From: Maricaulis sp963976135
GTDB taxonomy: Bacteria; Pseudomonadota; Alphaproteobacteria; Caulobacterales; Maricaulaceae
Direction of reading: 5' to 3'
DNA length: 17,364 nt
Assembly (NCBI RefSeq): GCF_963976135.1
Contig: NZ_CAXBKN010000065.1
Location: 1-17,364, forward strand
The notes below the pieces were generated by a model that was not told the DNA's origin, ran no database searches, and worked only from the letters and a program-made list of their open reading frames with translations. This document shows, in pieces, positions 1-7,087 of this stretch (positions are counted from its first letter, which is position 1; every line of letters starts with the position of its first letter). The position numbers were made by a program, and so were the translations under genes.

Positions 1-330
1 TCGCTGACGCGTCCGGGCATCCGTCCGGGATGACAAAATTTGTGTTTTCAAATTGAACGATGTGACCCGACGGCCCTCTGCTTCCCGATCACACTTCCCC
101 CGGAGGAGCGCAGCGAATTCCGGGGCCTGCCATGCGTTGGCCACCTGGCTGGATTCCCCTCCGGCAGGCCCCGGCACAAGGCCGGGGGAAATGTGTATTG
201 TGTGTTTTGAATGATTGGCCCCGCGCAGGGCCACACCCCGCCCTGAAAACCAAGCCGGGAGTCCAGTCTGGCGCCCTGCTAGGCAAGGATTTCAGGGAGC
301 GCGCCGCCCGGCGTGGGTGGGATTGAGAAC
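1..330. other. non-coding left edge with dense inverted repeats
   Basis: I see no convincing gene here; the short open frames have no ribosome binding site or recognisable protein. The stretch is full of repeats. The 8-mer cgtccggg occurs twice in direct orientation (10-17 and 22-29). AATTTG/CAAATT form an inverted pair (37-42 and 49-54). A large palindromic element lies at 90-195 (separate entry). ccctgaaa (241-248) is the perfect inverse of tttcaggg (290-297), with 41 bases between. This looks like intergenic space downstream of the leftward cyclophilin operon. Whatever gene lies to the left is outside the window. Confidence 0.6.
90..195. repeat. complex imperfect palindrome, possible dispersed intergenic repeat
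   Basis: Two nested inverted repeats can be read directly. The outer arms are ttcccccgg (95-103) and ccgggggaa (182-190), a perfect 9 bp match; beyond a single C/A mismatch they continue for four more pairs (90-93 with 192-195). The inner arms are ccggggcctgcc (120-131) and ggcaggccccgg (163-174), a perfect 12 bp match around a 31-base loop. The right half alone can also form ccccggc-acaag-gccgggg. This compound hairpin is typical of dispersed intergenic repeats in GC-rich bacteria, but only one copy is visible here, so the repeat status is inference. Confidence 0.55.
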
Positions 331-364
331 AACAAAAAGCCGCGACACCCAGGGCATCGCGGCT
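331..364 (-). terminator. intrinsic terminator of the coaD-cyclophilin operon
   Basis: On the minus strand a perfect 8 bp stem agccgcga (364-357) and tcgcggct (345-338) encloses an 11-base loop and runs straight into a T-rich tract (338-334 reads TTTTT, then GTTGTT). The stem begins 26 bases past the stop codon of the last cyclophilin gene. Stem, loop size and U-tract all match a Rho-independent terminator. The opposite strand has a weaker T-rich side (ctttattt), so some bidirectional activity is possible. Confidence 0.9.
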
Positions 365-390
365 CTTTATTTCAGCACATGCGTCGAAGC

Positions 391-843
391 TTAAACCTCG
401 ACAATGCTCGCCTTGACGATCTTGCCAGGCTTTGCCGGTGGTTCGCCCTTGGGGATGGCGTCGACATGTTCCATGCCGTCAATCACTTCACCCCAGACGG
501 TGTATTGATTGTCGAGATAGGGCACGGCATCCAGGCAGATGAAGAACTGGCTGTCGCCGCTATTCGGGTCGGACGAGCGCGCCATCGACATCGTGCCGCG
601 GACATGTTTCTCGGCATTGAATTCGGCCGGGATCTTGGTGCCCGATCCGCCCATGCCATTGCCATTGGGGCAACCGCCCTGGGCAACGAAACCGTCGATC
701 ACGCGGTGGAAATTGAGACCGTCATAAAAGCCCTCCTTCACCAGTTCGGTGATGCGGGCGACGTGTTTGGGCGCCAGGTCGGGGCGTAGTTTGATCGTCA
801 CATCACCCGTTTCGAGGGTGAATACGAGTTGTTCTTCAGCCAT
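391..843 (-). CDS. cytoplasmic cyclophilin-type peptidyl-prolyl cis-trans isomerase
   Basis: A 150-residue single-domain cyclophilin that catalyses cis-trans isomerisation of prolyl peptide bonds. Family signatures are visible: FHRVIDGF with the catalytic Arg47, QGG with Gln55 eight residues later, MSMAR at 86-90, SQFFI at 98-102, and Trp117 in YTVWGEV at the cyclosporin-site position. It has no signal peptide, so it should act in the cytoplasm, unlike its upstream neighbour. The start at 843 is chosen because GGAG sits 8 bases upstream (855-852); a longer frame to 885 would have no use for that site and would run into the preceding gene. The start is only 5 bases past the upstream gene's stop, and its ribosome binding site lies inside that gene, so translation is probably coupled. 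It is last in the operon, followed by a clear terminator. Confidence 0.95.
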   Translation of the reverse strand: MAEEQLVFTLETGDVTIKLRPDLAPKHVARITELVKEGFYDGLNFHRVIDGFVAQGGCPNGNGMGGSGTKIPAEFNAEKHVRGTMSMARSSDPNSGDSQFFICLDAVPYLDNQYTVWGEVIDGMEHVDAIPKGEPPAKPGKIVKASIVEV

Positions 844-848
844 TGAAT

Positions 849-1805
849 TTACTCCAGAATTCGTGTCGGCACGGAAATTTCGCAAACATCCGGCAGGGCG
901 CCGGCGGCATTGCGCAGTGAATCGAGATAGGCGGTGAAGGCGGCGCTCTGCGTGTCGATCACCTGGACGGGCGTGCGCTCGGCTTCGGGCAGGTCAGCGG
1001 CGATGCGCATCGAGTCGATCGTGTCCGGCACAAAGCCCGGATCCTGGCCCAGCGTGCCGACGCGCAACGCGTTGACCGCGTCCTGACCGGCGCGGACCCG
1101 GCCCCAGACGGTATAGATTGCGTTGAGGTGCTCGGCATCGCCGCGGGTGATGTAGAACTGGCTGCCGGCGCTGTTGGGATCATTGGTGCGCGCCATGGCG
1201 GCGGCGCCGGTGCAATGCAGCAGCCAGCTATTGATCATGCCGTCGCCGGTCAGGGCCGCAGCCGCCAGCGTCTGGGTGCCCGCAGGGAAGCCATTCCAGA
1301 AACCGGCCTTGGCCGATGCCGAGCCAGAGCCACGATTGATGACGCGGTCCTGCAATTCGCTGACCGGCAATTCTGCGCCGCGGCGAACCGTGAATTCCGC
1401 ATTCAATGATGGCAGATCGGTCCGGTGATTGGGATTGCCGCGCGCGCCGCCACCCTGGGCCATGAAGCCATCGAGCACGCGGTGCCAGACGAGGAAATCA
1501 TAGAATTGCGCCCGCGCCAGCGTCTTGATGCGCTCAACATGGGCCGGCGCAAATTCCGGCGCCAGCTCGACGACAATGCGGCCATGCGGCGTTTCGATAT
1601 AGAGCGTGTTTTCCGGATCAAGATCGCGCCAGGCGGTTTCGGGGAAATCATAGGCCTGCGCAGCGCTTCCGCCTTGGGTGGCCTCGGCCTGGACCAGGGT
1701 GGCGATACCGGCATCATTGATCTCGCCGCTATCGGCTTCACGCGCGCAAGCCGCCGTCGACAGCCCGATTGCCAGGGCAAGGGAGAGTGAGAAATGTTTA
1801 ATCAC
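849..1805 (-). CDS. exported cyclophilin-type peptidyl-prolyl isomerase with an internal insertion
   Basis: A 318-residue predicted envelope cyclophilin. Residues 1-19 form a signal peptide ending in STAAC at Cys20. The lipobox is weak (Thr at -3), so it may be a lipoprotein or an ordinary periplasmic protein. The cyclophilin core starts near 66: WHRVLDGF with catalytic Arg109, QGG with Gln117, MARTNDPNSAGSQFYIT at 204-220 and YTVWGRV at 231-237. Compared with the short paralogue just downstream, it carries about 55 extra residues between the NAEF strand (135-138) and the MAR motif, and about 70 extra C-terminal residues. The start is GTG, sharing GTGA with the coaD stop (4-base overlap), with AAGGAG 8 bases upstream, so it is probably translationally coupled to coaD. 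The substrate is unknown; a role in folding envelope proteins is inference. Confidence 0.9.
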   Translation of the reverse strand: MIKHFSLSLALAIGLSTAACAREADSGEINDAGIATLVQAEATQGGSAAQAYDFPETAWRDLDPENTLYIETPHGRIVVELAPEFAPAHVERIKTLARAQFYDFLVWHRVLDGFMAQGGGARGNPNHRTDLPSLNAEFTVRRGAELPVSELQDRVINRGSGSASAKAGFWNGFPAGTQTLAAAALTGDGMINSWLLHCTGAAAMARTNDPNSAGSQFYITRGDAEHLNAIYTVWGRVRAGQDAVNALRVGTLGQDPGFVPDTIDSMRIAADLPEAERTPVQVIDTQSAAFTAYLDSLRNAAGALPDVCEISVPTRILE

Positions 1806-2290
1806 GCGAGACGCTCCTTCAAACGAACCTTGATCGCCGGGGGTACAAAAGCCGAGACCTCACCGCCCAGCGAGGCGATTTCCTTCACCAGACGCGATGA
1901 AATGGCCTGGTGGCGCGGATCGGCCATCAGGAAGACAGTCTCGATATCATCATTGAGCTGCTGATTCATCGCCACCATCTGAAACTCGTATTCGAAATCG
2001 GAGACGGCGCGCAGTCCGCGCACAATCGATTGCGCCCCGACCTGTTCAGCGAAATGCATCAACAGGCCTTCAAAGGGCTGCACCTCGATCAGCGTGCTGT
2101 CACCAAACTGGGCCGCTTGCGAGCGGATCATCTCGACCCGTTCCTCGAGCGTGAACAAGGGCTGTTTGGCGGCATTGATCGCGACACCGATAATCAGGCG
2201 ATCAACCAGCTTCACCGCCCGTCCGATAATATCGAGATGGCCATTGGTGAGCGGATCGAAAGTGCCTGGATACAGCGCGGTTCGGGTCAT
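1802..2290 (-). CDS. coaD: phosphopantetheine adenylyltransferase
   Basis: CoaD transfers AMP from ATP to 4'-phosphopantetheine, giving dephospho-CoA, the penultimate step of coenzyme A synthesis in the cytoplasm. The 162-residue length is usual for the family. Diagnostic motifs are YPGTFDPLTNGH at 7-18 (nucleotidyltransferase T/HxGH-type motif with Thr10 and His18), RGLRAVSDFEYE at 91-102 and ISSRLVKE at 130-137. The ATG at 2290 is preferred over a TTG three codons earlier: GGGAGAG lies 9 bases upstream of the ATG but directly abuts the TTG. Its stop overlaps the GTG start of the exported cyclophilin by four bases. It lies downstream of gyrA on the same strand across a 342-base gap and may have its own promoter there. 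Confidence 0.97.
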   Translation of the reverse strand: MTRTALYPGTFDPLTNGHLDIIGRAVKLVDRLIIGVAINAAKQPLFTLEERVEMIRSQAAQFGDSTLIEVQPFEGLLMHFAEQVGAQSIVRGLRAVSDFEYEFQMVAMNQQLNDDIETVFLMADPRHQAISSRLVKEIASLGGEVSAFVPPAIKVRLKERLA

Positions 2291-2632
2291 GAAAATCAAC
2301 TCTCCCGGCGGAGGCTATCTGCCCGCAGCTTTCACCAACTTATCGCCTATTACCGTGTTTGGCCGGGATTTTAAACGCCTGAAACTGCAAGCCGCCCGCA
2401 AGGCATGCCCGGGTCTGCCGAAAAATCCGGCCTTCCCCGGGCCAGACACCAATGCCTGTGCGTCAAATGCCGGCGGGATGCGGACATCATCGCGGACCCG
2501 GTTGCCGCAAGCCCGGCACGCCGCTTCGATCACTGGCGTCCGGCATTATCGCGACCAGAGACACGGGATCAGAACGGCCTGTCGAGGCGCAGGGTGAGCG
2601 TGCCGCGAGCGACAGGCCCACCCCCGGCCTGA
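2291..2632. other. gyrA-coaD spacer, no gene seen
   Basis: The 342 bases between the gyrA stop and the coaD start have no credible coding frame. At the gyrA side lie alternative hairpins (2576-2631). Further on, a short GGCC/GGCC hairpin (2430-2433 with 2441-2444) is followed on the minus strand by five T (2426-2422), a weak terminator-like arrangement. Nearer coaD the sequence becomes AT-richer around 2367-2374, with TAAAAT readable on the minus strand as a possible -10 box, but no matching -35 at the right distance. A coaD promoter is therefore plausible but not shown. Confidence 0.5.
2576..2631 (-). terminator. alternative hairpins just after gyrA stop
   Basis: Two bases after the gyrA stop, on the minus strand, CAGGCC (2631-2626) pairs with GGCCTG (2618-2613) around a 7-base loop. 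The second arm, extended to GGCCTGTCG (2618-2610), is also the perfect 9 bp inverse of CGACAGGCC (2584-2576), with 25 bases between. The two stems are mutually exclusive. There is no U-tract, so classical intrinsic termination is doubtful; it may act as a 3'-end stabiliser or a Rho-associated end. Confidence 0.35.
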
Positions 2633-5467
2633 CTAGTCCTCGGCGGCGCCGCCCGCATCGGAGGCGCTGGCGTCCGGATTGCCGGCTTCGCCGTCAAACC
2701 CGTCATGCTCCCCGTCATTCTCGCCGCCCTCATCCTCATCGCCGGCATCCTGGATGCGCACGACGGCGACAACATTCTCTTTCTCATTGAGCCGGATCAG
2801 ACGCACGCCGCGGGTCGAACGGCCCGCAATGCGCACTGTGTCGACCGGGAAGCGGATCAATTGCCCGCCATCGGTGACGGCCATGATCTGGTCGCTGTCA
2901 TCGACGGCGAAACTGGCCGCCAGTTCGACACCGCGCTTGAGATCGGTCGCGGCCACGCCCTGATTGCCACGTCCCATGACGCGGTAATCATAGGCGCTGG
3001 AGCGCTTGCCCATGCCATCGACGCCGACGGTGAGGAGGAATTCCTCGGCGGCGCCGAGCTCGGCGATACGCTCCGGCGACAGGGCGGCAATCTCGCCGTC
3101 ATCATCGCCATCGGCGGCATCGGCTCCAGAGGCGTCGGCCAGGGCCGGGTCATCACTCTCATCGCCGAGCGCCAGGCGCATGGCGGTGGCGTGTTTGAGA
3201 TAGGCGCGTGCTTCCGGCGAGGTGACGTCAACATGATTGAGGATCGCCATCGAGATCAGGCTGTCGCCCGCGGCCAGACGGATACCGCGCACACCGACCG
3301 AGGAACGGCCGGCGAAGATGCGCACATCATCAACCGGGAAGCGGATGGCGCGGCCGCGATTGGAGACCAGGAAGACATCATTCGCCTCGGTGCACAGGCG
3401 CACGGCGACAATGCTGTCATCCTCTTCCAGCTTCATCGCGATCTTGCCATTGCGATTGACCTGGACGAAGTCGGACAGGCGGTTGCGGCGAACCGTGCCG
3501 CGGCCGGTCGCGAACATCACATTCAGCTCGCTCCAGCTGTCCTCGTCTTCCGGCAGCGCCATGATCGAGGTGATCGTCTCGCCCTGGTCGAGCGGCAGGA
3601 GATTGATCATCGCCTTGCCGCGCGTATTCGGCGCGCCCAGGGGCAGACGCCAGGCCTTGGTCTTGTAGACCATGCCGCGATTGGAGAAGAAGAGCAGCGG
3701 CGCGTGGGTCGAGGTCACGAACAGGGTCGTGATGAAATCCTCGTCCTTGGTCGCCATGCCCGAGCGGCCCTTGCCGCCGCGGCGCTGGGCCCGGTAATCG
3801 GACAGGGCCGTACGCTTGGCATAACCGCCATGGGTGACGGTGACGACCATCTCTTCGCGCGGGATGAGATCCTCGTCCTCGAAATCGAACTCGCCATCAA
3901 TGAAGATGGAGCGGCGCGGCGTGCCGAAATTCTCGCGCACATCGGTGAGTTCGTCGCGAATGATCTCGATCACCCGGTCACGCGAACGCAGGATATCGAG
4001 CAGGTCGGCGATCTGTTCGGCCAGGGTCGCGGCCTCATTGCCCAGTTCGTCACGGCCCAGACCGGTCAGGCGGTTGAGGCGCAGTTCGAGGATGGCCCGC
4101 GCCTGTTCCTCGGTCAGTTTCAACGTCCCGTCCGGCTGCAGCACCGAGCGCGGATCCGCGACCAGGCTGACCAGCGGCGCCACATCATGCGCCGGCCAGG
4201 CGCGGGCCATCAGGCCTTCGCGCGCCGCGGCCGGATTCGGCGCCGCACGGATCAGGGCGATGACTTCATCGATATTGGCGACGGCGAGCGCCAGACCGAC
4301 GATCACATGCGCGCGGTCGCGCGCCTTGGCGAGGTCGTGCTTGGCCCGGCGGGCGACGACTTCTTCGCGGAAGCGCAGGAATTCCTTGAGGATATCCATG
4401 ACCCCGAGCAATTGCGGGCGGCCACGCACCAGGGAGAGCATATTGGCGCCGAAACTCGTCTGCATCGGCGACCAGCGATAGAGCTGGTTGAGGATGACAT
4501 CGGCATTGGCATCGCGCTTGAGCTCGATGACAACGCGCATGCCGGTGCGATCGGATTCATCGCGCAGATCGGCAATACCCTCGATCTTCTTCTCGCGTAC
4601 AAGGTCGGCGATCTTTTCGATCATCGTCGCCTTGTTCACCTGGAAGGGGATCTCGTGAACGATGATCGCCATGCGATCCTTGCGCACTTCCTCGACGCTG
4701 GTCAGCGAGCGCATGATGATCGAGCCACGCCCGGTCGCGACCGAACTGCGGGCACCGGAGCGGCCGAGAATCTGGGCGCCGGTCGGGAAATCCGGACCGG
4801 GAATGTGCTCAAGCAATTCCTCTTCGCCCATCAGCGGATTGTCGAGCAGGGCCAGCGTGCCATTGATCACTTCGACCAGATTATGCGGCGGAATATTGGT
4901 CGCCATGCCGACGGCGATACCGCCAGCCCCGTTGACCAGAAGATTGGGGAAGCGGGCCGGCAGAACCGTCGGTTCGCTTTCCTGGCCGTCATAGTTTTCG
5001 CGGAAATCAACGGTGGACTTGTCGATATCGGCCAAGAGCGCGCTGGCGGGCTTGTCCATGCGCACTTCGGTATAACGCATCGCGGCCGGCGGATCGCCAT
5101 CAACCGAACCGAAATTGCCCTGCCCGTCGAGCAGCGGCAGACGCATCGACCAGGGCTGGGCCATGCGCACCAGCGAGTCGTAGACGGCCTGATCGCCATG
5201 CGGGTGGTATTTACCGATCACATCACCGACGACCCGCGCCGACTTGCGATAGGGCTTGTCCGGCGTGTAGCCGTTTTCATGCATCGACCAGAGAATACGG
5301 CGGTGCACCGGCTTGAGACCGTCACGCGAATCCGGGATGGCCCGGCTCACGATCACGCTCATCGCGTAATCGAGATAGGAGGTGCGCATCTCGTCTTCGA
5401 TGGAAATATTGCCAACGCCTTCCGGCAGACCGGGTGGCGGGGTCAGAACATCATCGTGATCGCTCAA
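2633..5467 (-). CDS. gyrA: DNA gyrase subunit A
   Basis: The 944-residue GyrA is the DNA-breaking and rejoining subunit of gyrase (A2B2), which introduces negative supercoils using ATP hydrolysed by GyrB. The N-terminal breakage-reunion domain carries the catalytic Tyr132 in AAMRYTE and the quinolone-determining helix HPHGDQAVYD (88-97). The C-terminal DNA-wrapping domain has the GyrA-box QRRGGKG from Gln561. Compared with E. coli GyrA it has a roughly 30-40 residue Asp/Ala-rich insert around 765-795 between blades, and a very acidic tail from about 905 to the end. The start is TTG at 5467, preceded by GAGAGGA about 5 bases upstream; no in-frame ATG occurs until codon 26, inside the conserved domain. 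At the E. coli Ser83 position it has Gln93. It is divergent from the phosphodiesterase gene. Confidence 0.98.
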   Translation of the reverse strand: MSDHDDVLTPPPGLPEGVGNISIEDEMRTSYLDYAMSVIVSRAIPDSRDGLKPVHRRILWSMHENGYTPDKPYRKSARVVGDVIGKYHPHGDQAVYDSLVRMAQPWSMRLPLLDGQGNFGSVDGDPPAAMRYTEVRMDKPASALLADIDKSTVDFRENYDGQESEPTVLPARFPNLLVNGAGGIAVGMATNIPPHNLVEVINGTLALLDNPLMGEEELLEHIPGPDFPTGAQILGRSGARSSVATGRGSIIMRSLTSVEEVRKDRMAIIVHEIPFQVNKATMIEKIADLVREKKIEGIADLRDESDRTGMRVVIELKRDANADVILNQLYRWSPMQTSFGANMLSLVRGRPQLLGVMDILKEFLRFREEVVARRAKHDLAKARDRAHVIVGLALAVANIDEVIALIRAAPNPAAAREGLMARAWPAHDVAPLVSLVADPRSVLQPDGTLKLTEEQARAILELRLNRLTGLGRDELGNEAATLAEQIADLLDILRSRDRVIEIIRDELTDVRENFGTPRRSIFIDGEFDFEDEDLIPREEMVVTVTHGGYAKRTALSDYRAQRRGGKGRSGMATKDEDFITTLFVTSTHAPLLFFSNRGMVYKTKAWRLPLGAPNTRGKAMINLLPLDQGETITSIMALPEDEDSWSELNVMFATGRGTVRRNRLSDFVQVNRNGKIAMKLEEDDSIVAVRLCTEANDVFLVSNRGRAIRFPVDDVRIFAGRSSVGVRGIRLAAGDSLISMAILNHVDVTSPEARAYLKHATAMRLALGDESDDPALADASGADAADGDDDGEIAALSPERIAELGAAEEFLLTVGVDGMGKRSSAYDYRVMGRGNQGVAATDLKRGVELAASFAVDDSDQIMAVTDGGQLIRFPVDTVRIAGRSTRGVRLIRLNEKENVVAVVRIQDAGDEDEGGENDGEHDGFDGEAGNPDASASDAGGAAED

Positions 5468-5776
5468 GGCGGTCCTCTCTCATTCGCGTCGCTGCCGGGT
5501 GAAAACCCCGCTGCGCAATGCAAAATGCCGCCTTGTATCGAGCACACAGAATCGGTGCGTGAATCAGGCGGCTTTCCTGTCATCAACACTTAACAATCGC
5601 AGGCCCGTAGGGCAAATGCGCTGGGCGGTTGCGACGCGGCGCCGGGACCGGCCCGAAGGCTGACAAGAAACTGTCTCGGACCGGTGCTAATCCAGGCCCG
5701 CTTGCCAAAGGCATCGGGGTGACGAATCCTGCGGCCCAGAGCTGATGGCCATGGATGTTTCAACCGGCCCAACGGA
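5468..5776. other. divergent promoter region between gyrA and the phosphodiesterase gene
   Basis: These 309 bases separate two divergently transcribed genes and should contain both promoters. I see no gene. For gyrA a weak candidate is TTCACG (minus strand, 5563-5558) followed after 18 bases by GATACA (5539-5534), about 70 bases before the TTG start; the match is poor. No clear promoter is visible for the rightward gene. I see no operator-like palindrome or LexA box here. Confidence 0.4.
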
Positions 5777-7072
5777 ATGAAGACGATGAGAGATTCGAAC
5801 CTGCTCTTCCGGGCGCTCGCCAGCCTCGCCCTGCTCGCCCTCACCGCCTGCGCCCATACGCCATCACCGCCCGCTGCCAGCGAAGAGCCGATCGTGCTGA
5901 TGATCGGCCTCGACGGGCTGCGCTTTGATGCGATCGACCGCTGGGACGCGCCCAATCTGCGCGCGCTCGCCGCGCGCGGTACGCGGCCGGACCACATGAT
6001 CCCGGTGATGCCGTCCAAGACTTTCACCAATTTCTACTCGCTCGCCACCGGCCTCTATCCGGATCGCCACGGCATGATCTCCAATGCGCCCTATGACCGG
6101 CGCTTCGACGCGGTTTATTCCAATCGCGAGGGCGGCGCGCAGGATCCGCGCTGGTGGGGCGGCGAGCCGATCTGGATCACGGCAGAGACCCAGAATATCC
6201 GCTCCGGCACCATGTTCTGGCCCGGATCGGAGATCGAGCATGATGGCGTGCGCCCCTCGATCTGGCACGCCTATGTCCATGAAATGCCCTATGAGGACCG
6301 CGTTGCGGAAGTGCTGTCCTGGTTCGATGCGTCGGCCGGACAGCGCCCGCGTCTGGCGACGATCTATTTCGACCATGTCGACACCATCACCCACCGCGCC
6401 GGCCCCTTCACGCCCGAGGAGGGCGAGGCCGTCGCCCGCGTCGATGCCCTGGTCGGCGCCCTGGTCGAGGGGCTGACCCGGCGCGGCCTGATCGAGCGCA
6501 CCAATATCATCATCGTCTCCGATCACGGCATGGTGCCGGTCTCGATGGAGCGGCGCATTGCCCTTGATGCGCTCGCCGATCTGGACGGGCTCTTCATCCC
6601 GGAATTCGCCGGCCGCTACGGTGCCGGGCTCGAACCGCTGGTGATGGGCTATGGCGATGGCGAGATCGTCGACCGCGTCTATACCGCACTGAACGGTGCC
6701 GATGACCGCATCTCGGTCTATCGCCGCGGCGCCATGCCGGACGCCTGGCATTTCGACCATCCCGATCGCGGCCCCGACTTGCTGGTACTCGCCGAGCCGG
6801 GCTGGCTGCTGACGCTGAGCGATGCAGACTTTTCCGGCCCCTGGCCGGCGGGCATGCATGGTGCCCACGGCTATGACAATCGCGATGAGAGCATGGGCGC
6901 GACCTTCATCGGCGCCGGTCCGATCTTCCCCGCTGGCACGCGTCCGGCGGCCTTCGAAAGCGTCGATGTCTATCTGATGATCGCCTGTGCGCTTGGCCTC
7001 GATCCGGCGCCGACCGATGGCGATCCGGCCGAGGTGGCGCGGATCACCGGGGGGCGGTGCCCGGCCAACTAG
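5777..7072 (+). CDS. NPP-type nucleotide pyrophosphatase/phosphodiesterase lipoprotein
   Basis: A 431-residue member of the alkaline phosphatase superfamily, closest to the ectonucleotide pyrophosphatase/phosphodiesterase (NPP) group, which hydrolyses phosphodiester or pyrophosphate bonds with two metal ions. The full ligand set is visible: Asp46 in GLDG; the nucleophile Thr82 in PSKTFTN, with Asn85 after it; Asp202 and His206 in FDHVDTITH; Asp249-His250 in SDHG; and His364 in GAHGYDN. The N-terminus has a signal peptide with lipobox LTAC (Cys25), so it is probably an outer-membrane or periplasmic lipoprotein. A second in-frame ATG at 5786 has slightly better upstream spacing to GGA and may be the true start. 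It converges on the EF-hand gene with 15 bases between the stops. The substrate (nucleotides, phospholipids or other diesters) cannot be told from sequence. Confidence 0.92.
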   Translation: MKTMRDSNLLFRALASLALLALTACAHTPSPPAASEEPIVLMIGLDGLRFDAIDRWDAPNLRALAARGTRPDHMIPVMPSKTFTNFYSLATGLYPDRHGMISNAPYDRRFDAVYSNREGGAQDPRWWGGEPIWITAETQNIRSGTMFWPGSEIEHDGVRPSIWHAYVHEMPYEDRVAEVLSWFDASAGQRPRLATIYFDHVDTITHRAGPFTPEEGEAVARVDALVGALVEGLTRRGLIERTNIIIVSDHGMVPVSMERRIALDALADLDGLFIPEFAGRYGAGLEPLVMGYGDGEIVDRVYTALNGADDRISVYRRGAMPDAWHFDHPDRGPDLLVLAEPGWLLTLSDADFSGPWPAGMHGAHGYDNRDESMGATFIGAGPIFPAGTRPAAFESVDVYLMIACALGLDPAPTDGDPAEVARITGGRCPAN

Positions 7073-7082
7073 GCCGGGCGCC
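7056..7082. terminator. strong hairpin over the convergent gene ends
   Basis: GCCCGGCC (7059-7066) and GGCCGGGC (7072-7079) form a perfect 8 bp stem with loop aacta, extended by a G-U and two G-C pairs (7056-7058 with 7080-7082). The phosphodiesterase stop codon TAG (7070-7072) sits in the loop and stem base, and the opposing gene's stop is only 6 bases away. Neither side has a U-tract, so it may act as a bidirectional transcription block or RNA 3'-end stabiliser rather than a classical terminator. Confidence 0.45.
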
Positions 7083-7087
7083 TCGGT

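Noticed and set aside
313..789. A 158-codon + strand frame opposite the small cyclophilin
   Set aside because: It is the antisense shadow of a well-supported cyclophilin gene and starts inside its terminator region.
5534..5563. TTCACG-18-GATACA as the gyrA promoter
   Set aside because: Both boxes are poor matches; kept only as a remark in the spacer entry.
2705..5593. A 962-codon open frame on the + strand opposite gyrA, longer than gyrA itself
   Set aside because: It mirrors gyrA codons in a GC-rich genome. The opposite strand encodes unmistakable GyrA, and the + translation shows no domain and a repetitive His/Asp/Arg-rich make-up typical of antisense shadows.
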